NCBI RefSeq assembly: GCF_002160825.1
Contig: NZ_NFLI01000025.1
Span: 1-33,971 of the forward strand
Length of the DNA stretch: 33,971 nt
From: Lachnoclostridium sp. An131
GTDB taxonomy: Bacteria > Bacillota > Clostridia > Lachnospirales > Lachnospiraceae
Direction of reading: 5' to 3'
The notes below the pieces were generated by a model. That model was not told the origin of the DNA. It made no database searches and saw nothing but the letters and a program-made list of their open reading frames with translations. Below are positions 8,370-15,962 of this stretch, in pieces (position 1 is the first letter of the stretch; each line of letters starts with the position of its first letter). The translations under genes and the position numbers were made by a program.

Positions 8370-9815
8370 TTACTGCGACAGGAGTACGTGTTCCAGCGCC
8401 TCGGCCTGCTTTTCTTTTGCGTTTTCCAGATCATCGAAGTCACCCAGATCCTCCAGACGGATACCGGAGGCGTCAACTCCGGCGTCCGGCTGTTCTGCCT
8501 GTTCCCGAAGCGTTGCGGGAATCGTGCCTTCCAGCTGACCCCGTATGCTTTCCGCCCGGAGCAGACAGACCTGCTCCAGAGTATCGACAGCCAGCCTGTG
8601 GTCGTCATAGGAACAGAATGAGGTGGGGTCCTTCTGCACATAGGGAGCGATCAGGGCTGCTTTTTCCTGAAGCGTCTTTTCAAACAGCCCGCTTTCAAAA
8701 TATTCAGAAATAAACTGGTCAAAATATGCACGGTACAGGGCAAAGTATTTGTCATGCTGCATCAGCCTGTGGTACAGAGGCCGGTTCAGCATGATTTCCC
8801 CCTCCGCCGGTGTATGGATGGGATAATTGATCAGGATATCCGGGTCCTTGATCGGGTCTGTCATACCCAGCGCGTAGGTGCCGAAGGCAAGGTTGTAATC
8901 CCAGGGCAGGATGCTTAAGATACCGTCCTCTTCATAGAGAAAATAATTGTGTCCGGTGTGCCCGATATAGCTGTCCCAGTTCATGACGAAAACCTGCACG
9001 GTAAAATAGCGGAGAACTTCGTCCACGTTGACAGCTGTCTCCAGATTCTCGCCCGTGGACAGGGTCTTCAGGGCCTTTATCAGACGTTCTTTGTCCGTGC
9101 TGGAGGGCTCGAATTTTGCGTTGTCGAAGATGCCGGGATAGCTGTCCGGATTGTCGTCAATGTATTTCAATGCCACATCGGCGTTTTCGTCATTCAGAGA
9201 GCGGTAGTCCGGCTTGTAAAGAATGCCGTGGTCGTTTCCGAAATTTCTGCGGGCGAAAGCCTCTTCCGGTTCCTCTATGGCCAGAAAAAGGCCCCAGCTC
9301 TCTCCGTTTACCGTGACCTGGACGTAGCTGCACAGCGGCGTGGGCACGCCCATAAACTCCATCATGTCATAGGTCATGAAGGTCTTCAGGTAGCTGTTGT
9401 CCTGAAAGGAAGCGTCCAGAGAAAACTTATCCAGCCCGTAGTAGCTTCCGCTGTCCCGGTACTGGTCAAATTCCAGCTTGAGGCTGTAGCGGTAAAGTCC
9501 GTAGTCCTCTGTCAGATGCAGGGAGTTGTTGCCCTTGGCGCGCAGGCCGATGTGGCGGAAGGTCTCTCCGTCGATTGTGACGTCGCAGGATACATACTCT
9601 TCCTTTGCCGCGTTTCGGACAAAGCCGCCCCAGTCGTCAATCTGAATGTCTATCGTATGTACCCTGCTGTCGTCAAAAAGCTTCGACGCATAGGCCGGCG
9701 GGGAGCCTGCCTCGGAAGGTTCAGGCTCTCCGCCGGATATCAGCAGAACGATAAGCAGTATGAACAGGCTTGCCGTACAAAGGAAGAGTTTGTTATTGTG
9801 CCAGCGTTTTCTCAT
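8370..9815 (-). CDS. CotH-family secretory-pathway protein kinase
   Basis: A 481-residue exported protein with an N-terminal signal anchor (about 11-27) and a CotH kinase domain. Family hallmarks visible are the Lys-bearing strand GLRAKGNNSL, the KLEFDQY strand, the GLFLAIEEPEE segment and the metal/nucleotide loop PWDYNLAFG (D-x-N). The best-known member, Bacillus CotH, phosphorylates Ser in spore-coat proteins with repetitive sequence, using ATP. Here the gene follows, by 46 bp and probably on one transcript, a lipoprotein full of tandem repeats, so that lipoprotein and the RsgI repeats are natural candidate substrates (inference). The polyphosphate-polymerase and DUF4956 partners often seen beside CotH are absent. 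The minus-strand GAGG sits 8 bp from the ATG. Confidence 0.88.
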   Translation of the reverse strand: MRKRWHNNKLFLCTASLFILLIVLLISGGEPEPSEAGSPPAYASKLFDDSRVHTIDIQIDDWGGFVRNAAKEEYVSCDVTIDGETFRHIGLRAKGNNSLHLTEDYGLYRYSLKLEFDQYRDSGSYYGLDKFSLDASFQDNSYLKTFMTYDMMEFMGVPTPLCSYVQVTVNGESWGLFLAIEEPEEAFARRNFGNDHGILYKPDYRSLNDENADVALKYIDDNPDSYPGIFDNAKFEPSSTDKERLIKALKTLSTGENLETAVNVDEVLRYFTVQVFVMNWDSYIGHTGHNYFLYEEDGILSILPWDYNLAFGTYALGMTDPIKDPDILINYPIHTPAEGEIMLNRPLYHRLMQHDKYFALYRAYFDQFISEYFESGLFEKTLQEKAALIAPYVQKDPTSFCSYDDHRLAVDTLEQVCLLRAESIRGQLEGTIPATLREQAEQPDAGVDASGIRLEDLGDFDDLENAKEKQAEALEHVLLSQ

Positions 9816-9861
9816 CTTTTCTGCCTCATGGAAGGAGTTGGGGCGTCAGGGCGTTTTCTGA

Positions 9862-11112
9862 TTAATCGTCATCATCGTCGCTGTAGTTGCTGCCGCCGTC
9901 GTCATAATTGGTGCTGCCGTAATTGGTGCTGCCGTCATCGTAGTTGGTAGTGCCGCTGTCGTCATAGTTGGTGCTGCCATCATCGTAGTTGGTAGTGCCG
10001 CCGTCGTCGTAATTGGTGCTGCCATAGTCAGTCACACCATCGTTATTGGGGCCGTAGTCGGTGTCATTGTAGTCGGTTACGCCATCGTTATTGGGGCCGT
10101 AGTCGGTGTCATTGTAGTCGGTTACGCCATCGTTATTGGGGCCGTAGTCGGTGTCGTTGTAGTCCGTCACACCGTCATTATTGGGGCCGTAGTCGGTGTC
10201 ATTGTAGTCGGTTACGCCATCGTTATTGGGGCCGTAGTCAGTGTCATTGTAGTCCGTCACACCGTCATTGTTGGGGCCGTAGTCGGTGTCGTCGTAGTTG
10301 GTGCTGCCTGTGGAGGTCTGTGCCGGAGTTCCGGTCTGAGAGCCGCCCTTGTGCTCTGCCTTCAGGACCTTGCCGGTCACTGCGTCTACGTCATATTCGT
10401 ACTCTACGCCGTTCGCGGTGAATTCCAGTTCAAAAATGGCAGTTCCGTCGTCGTGGTCGAATTCCTTGTCGTCGAATACGGCGTCAGCTGCGCTGACATC
10501 GGCCTGGGCCAGAGCGATTTCCTTTGCCTTCTCCAGAGTGATATAGGGAGAGAGCTTTTCCGCTGTGGTATAGGTCGGGTCGTAGTCGTCATCGTCAATC
10601 GTTACGATATCAGAGGTCAGGTTTAAGCCCTTGACTGCGCTCTGTGTGCTGGCGCTCATGCTCTCCAGGAAGTCGTCGCTGGGAAGCACGGAGCCGGGTT
10701 CAATCTGAACGACGATATTTTTCTGATGTCCGTCGATATCCTCTACAAAGTAGCCGGCGGAATGAATTTCCGTAATCAAGTTTTTGAGAACCTCGTCGCA
10801 GTTCTTGCCAATCTCATCCTGGCTGGCTTCCGCGATCTTTTTGCCGTCTTCATTTCTTCCTGTGATTGCAGTGACGATACCTTCTTTGTCGTAATCAATC
10901 TGAATCTCCGGGTTGACGCTCAAAACAAGGATTCCTGTTTCGGCCAGCGCGGTGCTTCCTGCCTCGGCGGGAGCCTCTGCTGTGATTTCCTCAGCGGATG
11001 TCTGGGTACTGCTGTCGGATGCTGTCTGCTGGCTGCCGCAGCCGGTCAGAAGGGCAGTGGAAAGAATTGCCAGGGAAGAGACCGTTACCAAAAATGTTCT
11101 TCTAAACTTCAT
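9862..11112 (-). CDS. Lipoprotein with RsgI-type extracellular domain, PepSY-like domain and Asp-rich repeats
   Basis: A 416-residue predicted lipoprotein: signal peptide with lipobox L-T-G-C25, a Ser/Thr/Ala linker, then a segment matching the periplasmic domain of RsgI anti-sigma factors (SVNPEIQIDYDKEGIV, with N67-P68). A PepSY-like module follows (ITLEKAKEIALAQ ... YEYDVDAVTGKVLKAE). Next come six copies of a 15-residue repeat DTDYGPNNDGVTDYN, then S/T-NYDD repeats and a DDDDD tail. It has neither the cytoplasmic anti-sigma domain nor a membrane segment, so it is not itself an anti-sigma factor. The repeat resembles thrombospondin-type-3 Asp repeats, which bind Ca2+. GAGGAGA precedes the ATG; a SigI-like motif lies 115 bp upstream. 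It may act as a surface decoy, ligand or co-sensor for the RsgI encoded next door (inference). Confidence 0.87.
   Translation of the reverse strand: MKFRRTFLVTVSSLAILSTALLTGCGSQQTASDSSTQTSAEEITAEAPAEAGSTALAETGILVLSVNPEIQIDYDKEGIVTAITGRNEDGKKIAEASQDEIGKNCDEVLKNLITEIHSAGYFVEDIDGHQKNIVVQIEPGSVLPSDDFLESMSASTQSAVKGLNLTSDIVTIDDDDYDPTYTTAEKLSPYITLEKAKEIALAQADVSAADAVFDDKEFDHDDGTAIFELEFTANGVEYEYDVDAVTGKVLKAEHKGGSQTGTPAQTSTGSTNYDDTDYGPNNDGVTDYNDTDYGPNNDGVTDYNDTDYGPNNDGVTDYNDTDYGPNNDGVTDYNDTDYGPNNDGVTDYNDTDYGPNNDGVTDYGSTNYDDGGTTNYDDGSTNYDDSGTTNYDDGSTNYGSTNYDDGGSNYSDDDDD
10024..10293 (-). repeat. Six tandem 45-bp coding repeats (15 residues each)
   Basis: In-frame repeats in the lipoprotein gene. Copies differ mainly at third codon positions (GTT/ATT, GTC/GTT changes), so the protein repeat is kept while the DNA drifts. 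The same unit occurs five times at 11598-11822 in the neighbouring rsgI-like gene. Confidence 0.95.
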
Positions 11113-11226
11113 ATTTCATTTCTCCTCTCGATTTTCATTTTTTTGATTTTTCATAATGAGTTGAGCGTTTTTATACAATGCATTGTGATTTGTTTTTTTT
11201 CTAACGCTTTTCTTTTACCTTACACT

Positions 11227-11260
11227 TATAGATTACGACGGCCGATCTGGAAAAACGGGG
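11227..11260 (-). promoter_or_regulatory. Putative SigI-dependent promoter of the lipoprotein/cotH unit
   Basis: Read on the minus strand: CCCCGTTTTTC (11260-11250), 12 nt, then CGTAATCTATA (11237-11227). The motif before sigI at 13228-13195 has the same length and shares CCCCGnTTTTC and CGTAnTCTATA. A CGWA core at -10 fits what I recall of SigI promoters. Just upstream on the transcribed side lie two perfect AT-rich palindromes (11269-11288 and 11291-11306). The leader would be about 105 nt. Confidence 0.6.
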
Positions 11261-11349
11261 TAATCCATAAAATTTTTTAAAAAATTTTTCGGAATTTTAA
11301 AATTCCAATCTTAAGGGAGAATTTTCGGGGACTGGTTCTGTTTTTCAGC

Positions 11350-11389
11350 CATACAGGCGGACACGGACAAAGCCGCGTCCGCCTGTATG
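11350..11389. terminator. Strong hairpin between the rsgI-like gene and the lipoprotein gene
   Basis: A perfect 13-bp GC-rich stem (11350-11362 with 11377-11389, 14-nt loop containing a further CGG/CCG pair). It stands 21 bp after the rsgI-like stop. No U tract follows on either strand, so it may be an imperfect terminator or an RNA-stabilising 3' hairpin. It supports two separate transcripts. Confidence 0.5.
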
Positions 11390-11409
11390 TGGAAGCAAGG
11401 GGAAAGATA

Positions 11410-12453
11410 TCAGTCATCACCGTCATCGTCATCATCACCGTCATCGTCATCATCACCGTCATCGTCATCATCGCTGTCGTCGTCATCACCGTCATCGTCG
11501 TCATCACTGTCGCTGTCGCCGCCGTCATCATAATTCGAATCATCGTAATTTGAGTTGTCGGAAGCGGGAGCCTCCGTCACGGGCTCGGCCGGAGCCGTAT
11601 AATCGGTGACGCCGTCGTTGTTAGGGCCGTAGTCAGTGTCGTCGTAGTCGGTAACGCCGTCGTTATTAGGGCCGTAGTCGGTGTCGTTGTAGTCGGTGAC
11701 GCCGTCGTTGTTAGGGCCGTAATCGGTGTCATTGTAGTCGGTGACGCCGTCGTTGTTAGGGCCGTAGTCGGTATCATTGTAGTCGGTGACGCCATCGTTA
11801 TTAGGGCCGTAATCGGTGTCATCCGCAGCGGGGGCGGCCGTTTCTTGGGTACTCTGGGTACTTTCGGTCTCTCCGGTCTGATAATTTGTGATTTCGACTG
11901 TTATTGTGAAACGGTTTTCCAGATGCTTTAGCACCTCTGTCTGCAGCTCTTCGCCGTATTTCTGAATCAGAGCATCGTCTGGAGCGTCGATAGAGAAGGA
12001 GATTTGTCCTCCTTCCGACAGAAAGCCCATTTCTATGGCCCTGTCTATCAGCTCGTCGGTTACGGTTACCTTGTCTTTGCCTTTTCCGTCATAGCCCTCC
12101 AGCAGTGCTTCTCCGTCTTCGTTGATGCCGTCCAGCCGAACCACGCTGCCTTTCCGGTTCAGCTCCATCTGAACCTCCGGGTTGATGGTGAGATAGATGG
12201 AAGAGTAGGAGACAACGTTATTCTGGTAATAATTGAAGCCAATCAGCAGCAGGAAGCAGGCTGCCGCCGCGGCCATGCCGCTGCGGGCCCAGCGCATCAG
12301 ATTCCGCTGTTTCGCGGGCTCCTCTTTCATCAGAACCGGGTCGTGTACAATCTGACCTGTCTCATAGTGAAGGTTGGCCGCTTTCAGAAACCGGCCCTCT
12401 TCGTCCAGAAGGACCGCGTAGCTGGGGTGGCATTCCATAACCATATAATTCAT
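11410..12453 (-). CDS. rsgI: RsgI-family transmembrane anti-sigma-I factor with Asp-rich repeat ectodomain
   Basis: A 347-residue single-pass protein. Residues 1-50 resemble the RsgI N-terminal sigma-binding domain (VMECHPSYAVLLDEEGRFLKA), one membrane segment spans about 58-75, and the extracellular part begins with the conserved TINPEVQMELNRKGSVV stretch. RsgI proteins are reported to autocleave at such an Asn-Pro (here N91-P92) as part of signal transmission. The ectodomain then carries five copies of the 15-residue repeat found in the neighbouring lipoprotein and a tail of about 30 Asp with Gly/Ser. In cellulolytic clostridia this position is held by carbohydrate-binding modules; here the repeats take their place. 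The ATG at 12453 shares its A with the sigI stop (TGATG), and AAAGGAG lies upstream. It presumably holds SigI at the membrane until signalled. Confidence 0.88.
   Translation of the reverse strand: MNYMVMECHPSYAVLLDEEGRFLKAANLHYETGQIVHDPVLMKEEPAKQRNLMRWARSGMAAAAACFLLLIGFNYYQNNVVSYSSIYLTINPEVQMELNRKGSVVRLDGINEDGEALLEGYDGKGKDKVTVTDELIDRAIEMGFLSEGGQISFSIDAPDDALIQKYGEELQTEVLKHLENRFTITVEITNYQTGETESTQSTQETAAPAADDTDYGPNNDGVTDYNDTDYGPNNDGVTDYNDTDYGPNNDGVTDYNDTDYGPNNDGVTDYDDTDYGPNNDGVTDYTAPAEPVTEAPASDNSNYDDSNYDDGGDSDSDDDDDGDDDDSDDDDDGDDDDDGDDDDDGDD
11598..11822 (-). repeat. Five tandem 45-bp coding repeats in the rsgI-like gene
   Basis: These encode D[TD]DYGPNNDGVTDY[ND] units, the same as at 10024-10293. 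A second repetitive stretch (about 11410-11520) is an 18-bp GTCATCGTCATCATCACC-like unit that encodes the Asp/Gly tail. Confidence 0.95.
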
Positions 12454-13175
12454 CACACTGCCACTCCTTTCATTACCTGTGTTAAATGTCCGCGTATAAT
12501 TTCGTATCCGTTGGTATAGACCAGCAAAAGAGCGACCATGTATTTTCTGTGGCGTTCCAGCGTCTTGCGCTCCGTACCGCTGCCCTCGCAGAGGCGGGCG
12601 ATGGGAAGACGCTTTGTCTGAAGGAGCTCTTCCAGAAGCTCAGGGTGCTCTTTGGCATACCAGAGCGCTTTCCGGCAGGCCTCCAGCGTCCGCTGCTGCT
12701 TTGGGCAGTTCTCCGCCACGTCCGTCAGGCTGACGCCGAACTCCTGCATCTGTCTGGTAAGCTCCTCAATTTCCGTGCGGGTGGCCTCCCGGATTACAAG
12801 ATTCTCATTGTGGTCGGCCTCGTCCGCGATCGTATCTCCAAGCGGCGTATCCTCTTCGCCGGCAGGAGTGTCCAGAGAAATTACATTGTTGTGCTTCTGC
12901 TCTTTGCGGTGATAATCGATCAGACGGCTTTTGATCAGCATGGCCGCGTATTTCAGAAATGCGCCGCGGGAATGGGAGTATCCGCGGATGGCTTCATGGA
13001 AAGCGATCATGGCGATACTCAGTTCATCGTCGTGCCCTTCCATGGGCGGGCGTTTCAGAAATTTTGCGGTTTCCGCCTTGATAAACGGCATATAGGAGCC
13101 GATAAGCCGGTCTGCCGCTTTCATGTCTTCTTTTGCTGCATACACCTGTTGGATGATTTTGTGTTCATCATTCAT
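12453..13175 (-). CDS. sigI: RNA polymerase sigma factor SigI
   Basis: A 240-residue sigma-70-family factor of the SigI group, matching the usual length. The region-2-like part (about 20-95) includes FIKAETAKFLKRP, DDELSIAMIAFHEAIRGYSHSRGAFLKYAAMLIKSRLIDYHRKE. The C-terminal part carries the SigI-specific EFGVSLTDVAENCPKQQRT and a helix-turn-helix-like KRLPIARLCEGSGTERKTLERHRKYMVALLL. The start is set at 13175 because AGGGGGA lies 9 bp before it and the promoter motif at 13195-13228 leaves no room for the longer open frame. Its stop overlaps the start of the anti-sigma gene, the standard sigI-rsgI arrangement. It should direct transcription of its own operon and of the lipoprotein/cotH unit. 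Confidence 0.93.
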   Translation of the reverse strand: MNDEHKIIQQVYAAKEDMKAADRLIGSYMPFIKAETAKFLKRPPMEGHDDELSIAMIAFHEAIRGYSHSRGAFLKYAAMLIKSRLIDYHRKEQKHNNVISLDTPAGEEDTPLGDTIADEADHNENLVIREATRTEIEELTRQMQEFGVSLTDVAENCPKQQRTLEACRKALWYAKEHPELLEELLQTKRLPIARLCEGSGTERKTLERHRKYMVALLLVYTNGYEIIRGHLTQVMKGVAV

Positions 13176-13194
13176 ACAACAGTTTCCCCCTGTA

Positions 13195-13228
13195 TATAGA
13201 ATACGGCCGGTTCTTCTGAAAACCGGGG
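13195..13228 (-). promoter_or_regulatory. Putative SigI autoregulatory promoter
   Basis: Read on the minus strand: CCCCGGTTTTC (13228-13218), 12 nt, then CGTATTCTATA (13205-13195), 20 bp before the sigI start. It has the same 34-nt layout as the motif at 11227-11260. Two independent copies before two units of one regulon argue for function. Confidence 0.6.
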
Positions 13229-13327
13229 CCGCTGCATTATAAATTTCTGCTTTTTGATCAACAAAGGCACACACATCTTTTATGGCTGTGTGTGTCGGTG
13301 TCTGTAAAGCAGACTGCAATTAACATC

Positions 13328-13356
13328 ATTATACAGGATATCGGAAGGAACTGGAA
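13328..13356 (-). promoter_or_regulatory. Possible housekeeping promoter of sigI
   Basis: On the minus strand, TATAAT (13333-13328) stands 17 bp after a poor -35 (TTCCAG, 13356-13351), about 155 bp before sigI. A CACACACA/TGTGTGTG hairpin (13268-13294) would lie in its leader. It could supply basal SigI ahead of autoregulation, but the -35 is weak. Confidence 0.3.
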
Positions 13357-13419
13357 CCGGGTAATATAAAGATTCCGTAAAGTAAAGGTAAAATATAAGT
13401 AAAGGGAATGGCGGAGGGC

Positions 13420-13459
13420 AAAAAGCTCCCTGCCGGAAAGCCTGCCTCGGAAGCAGGAG
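13420..13459 (-). terminator. Possible terminator of glgP
   Basis: On the minus strand CTCCTGC (13459-13453) pairs, with one bulge, with GCAGGGAG (13433-13426), followed after one base by TTTTT (13424-13420). It lies about 120 bp past the glgP stop. A nested CCTGC/GCAGG hairpin overlaps it. Confidence 0.4.
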
Positions 13460-13477
13460 ATTTTCTGACTGGAATGC

Positions 13478-13523
13478 AGCGTCGGTGTACCGGGGACGTA
13501 TTGCCCTTTGGCACACCGACGCT
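13478..13523. repeat. Large inverted repeat after glgP
   Basis: Perfect 11-bp arms AGCGTCGGTGT (13478-13488) and ACACCGACGCT (13513-13523) around a 24-nt loop that can itself pair CCGGGG with CCC...GG. It has no T tract. It sits 60 bp past the glgP stop and may be a transcript 3'-end structure or a repeat remnant. Confidence 0.6.
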
Positions 13524-13582
13524 ATGATGACATGAAAAATTTTTATTTATCTGTGGCGTGTTTGTCTGCAGACGAGTAATCC

Positions 13583-15835
13583 TTACAGATGCCAGATATC
13601 GCGGTTGTACTCTTCAATCGTCCTGTCGGAAGAGAAGAAGCCAGCCTTGGCGATATTGACCAGAGCCTTTTTTGCCCAGGCCTTCCGGTCGGTCCATGCC
13701 TGAAGCGCCCGCTCCTTCGTTTCCTTATAGGAATCGAAGTCCAGAAGGGTCATAAACCAGTCTTTTCCAATCAGCTCGTTCTGCAGTCTCTCCAGATTTT
13801 CCCGGCAGCCGACCTTCAGCATTTCCTCTCCTGTAATAAAGTCGACAGCAGCCTTGATGGCCGGATTCTTTTCGTAATAGTCCCTGGCCACGTAGTCGGC
13901 TTTCGCGTAGTGGCTGATGACCTCGTCACTGGAAGCGCCGAACACAAAGATATTGTTGTCGCCGACGCACTCGTGGATTTCCACATTCGCTCCGTCCTCT
14001 GTGCCGAGGGTGACGGCTCCGTTCAGCATGAATTTCATGTTTCCGGTACCGCTGGCCTCTTTGGAGGCGAGAGAGATCTGCTCGGAGATATCACAGGCAG
14101 GGATCAGCCTTTCCGCCATCGTCACATTGTAGTTTTCCACCATGACGACTTTGAGCCAGGGGCTGACCTCCGGATCGTTGTTTATGATCTCCTGCAGGCA
14201 CAGAATCAGGTGAATGATATCCTTGGCAATCACATAGGCGGGAGCGGCTTTTGCCCCGAAAATCGCTGTGACAGGAGCGGCAGGAATTTTGCCGGCCTTG
14301 ATTTCCAGGTACTTGTCAATGATGTAGAGGGCGTTCAGCTGCTGGCGCTTATACTCATGGAGACGCTTGATCTGGATATCAAAGATGGTATCCGGGCTGA
14401 TTTCCAGATTCTGCGTTTTTTTCAGGTATGTGCTCAGAGCTTCCTTGTTTTTCTGCTTGATTTCCAGAAGCTTTTCGAGCACCTTTTCGTCGTCCTGGTA
14501 CGCGAGCAGCTTTTCCAGCTCGGACGCGTCCTTTTTGTAGCCCTCCCCGATGGTTTCATCCAGGAATTCTGTCAGGAGCGGATTGCAGTGGAGAAGCCAG
14601 CGGCGGAAGGTGATTCCGTTTGTCTTGTTGTTGAACTTCTCCGGGTAGAGCCGGTAAAAGTTGTGAAGCTCCGAATTTTTCAGAATCTCGGTGTGCAGGG
14701 CAGCTACGCCGTTTACGCTGAAGCTGTAGTGAATGTCGATATGCGCCATATGGACGGTATCGTTTCGGTCGATGATGGCTGTACTTTCATCATCGAATTT
14801 TCTTCTTACTCTGTCGTCCAGCACCTCGATGATCGGCACAAGCTGGGGTACGACCTTTTTAAGATAAGCGATGGGCCATTTCTCAAGAGCTTCCGCAAGA
14901 ATCGTATGGTTGGTATAGGCGCAGGTTCTGGATACCACGTCGATGGCTGTGTCCATATCCATGCCGCGGGCTGTGAGCAGACGGATCAGCTCCGGAATCA
15001 CCATGGTCGGATGCGTGTCGTTGATCTGGATCGCCGCGTAGTCAGGGAGATCATAAAGCTGGCATCCCCTGGCTGTGCACTCGTCCAGAATGAGCTGAGC
15101 GCCGCTGCTGACCATGAAATACTGCTGGTAAATGCGCAGAAGCCTTCCCTGTTCGTCGCTGTCGTCCGGATAGAGAAAGAGGGTCAGGTTCTTTTCAATG
15201 TTTTCCTTATTAAAATCGATTCCATCCGCTACAATGGAATCATCCACGGAATCCAGATCAAAAAGGTGAAGCCTGTTTGTTCTGTTGCTGTAGCCCGTCA
15301 CTTCGATATCATACATTCTCGCAGTGACCTTCAGGCCGCCGAATTCTACGGGATAGGTCACATCTGTTTTGTTCAGCCAGGACTGCTCCTCGATCCAGGG
15401 GTTCGGCGTCTCCTTCTGGAGATGATTCTCAAATACCTGCTTAAAAAGTCCCAGATGATAATTCAGCCCGATTCCGTCTCCGGCCAGGCCCAGCGTGGCG
15501 ATGGAATCGAGGAAGCAGGCGGCCAGACGTCCCAGTCCGCCGTTTCCCAGGGAGGGTTCCGGTTCAAATTCCTCGATCTGGCAGAGGTCTTTTCCGTTAT
15601 TTTTCAGAATCTCCTTGACCTCTCCGTAAATCCCGAGATTAATCAGATTGTTGGAGAGCAGCTTTCCGATCAGAAATTCTGCTGAAATGTAGTAAACCTT
15701 CTTTTTTCCATCCGTCCGTTCTCTGCCTGCCGCTATTTCCTGGACAAGAGACAGGAGCGCGGAATAAATTTCTCTGTTTTCAGCCTGAGAAACAGGCTTT
15801 CCAAGATAGTGCTCCAGTTTTTCCTGAATACCCAT
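13583..15835 (-). CDS. glgP: Glycogen/maltodextrin phosphorylase
   Basis: A 750-residue GT35 enzyme that releases glucose-1-phosphate from alpha-1,4-glucan ends with inorganic phosphate. The pyridoxal-phosphate site [20 protein letters not shown] is complete, with the Schiff-base lysine at about K601. The N-terminal [13 protein letters not shown], the NDTHP loop and [11 protein letters not shown] are all present. It is somewhat shorter than the roughly 800-residue bacterial enzymes because the N-terminal region is compact; nothing catalytic is missing. AAAGGAG lies 8 bp before the ATG. It is divergent from the AraC regulator with 127 bp between, so the regulator may act on it (inference). No other glycogen gene is in the window, so it is a stand-alone glucan-mobilising gene. 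Confidence 0.96.
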   Translation of the reverse strand: MGIQEKLEHYLGKPVSQAENREIYSALLSLVQEIAAGRERTDGKKKVYYISAEFLIGKLLSNNLINLGIYGEVKEILKNNGKDLCQIEEFEPEPSLGNGGLGRLAACFLDSIATLGLAGDGIGLNYHLGLFKQVFENHLQKETPNPWIEEQSWLNKTDVTYPVEFGGLKVTARMYDIEVTGYSNRTNRLHLFDLDSVDDSIVADGIDFNKENIEKNLTLFLYPDDSDEQGRLLRIYQQYFMVSSGAQLILDECTARGCQLYDLPDYAAIQINDTHPTMVIPELIRLLTARGMDMDTAIDVVSRTCAYTNHTILAEALEKWPIAYLKKVVPQLVPIIEVLDDRVRRKFDDESTAIIDRNDTVHMAHIDIHYSFSVNGVAALHTEILKNSELHNFYRLYPEKFNNKTNGITFRRWLLHCNPLLTEFLDETIGEGYKKDASELEKLLAYQDDEKVLEKLLEIKQKNKEALSTYLKKTQNLEISPDTIFDIQIKRLHEYKRQQLNALYIIDKYLEIKAGKIPAAPVTAIFGAKAAPAYVIAKDIIHLILCLQEIINNDPEVSPWLKVVMVENYNVTMAERLIPACDISEQISLASKEASGTGNMKFMLNGAVTLGTEDGANVEIHECVGDNNIFVFGASSDEVISHYAKADYVARDYYEKNPAIKAAVDFITGEEMLKVGCRENLERLQNELIGKDWFMTLLDFDSYKETKERALQAWTDRKAWAKKALVNIAKAGFFSSDRTIEEYNRDIWHL

Positions 15836-15903
15836 TGCAAATCTCCTTTCAAAATGTACGAAAACCTTTTATCTCTATTTTAAACAGAGATTCCCCGAAT
15901 TTC

Positions 15904-15933
15904 TTGCAAAATACGGTTCTGTTATTGTACAAT
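15904..15933 (+). promoter_or_regulatory. Promoter of the araC-type gene
   Basis: TTGCAA (15904-15909), an 18-bp spacer and TACAAT (15928-15933) with TG directly ahead. The -10 lies in a perfect 10-bp palindrome ATTGTACAAT (15924-15933), a possible binding site. The -35 hexamer is self-complementary and lies between the divergent genes. Confidence 0.6.
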
Positions 15934-15962
15934 ACTATCATCTGAAGAAAGGAGAAGGGTCT

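Noticed and set aside
10024-10293. Regular 45-bp repeats that could look like a CRISPR array
   Set aside because: There are no unique spacers, the units are contiguous and in frame, and variation is at third codon positions; they are coding repeats.
13589-15685. A 698-codon open frame antisense to glgP
   Set aside because: It mirrors the codon structure of glgP, has no ribosome binding site and no recognisable domain; glgP is unmistakable on the other strand.
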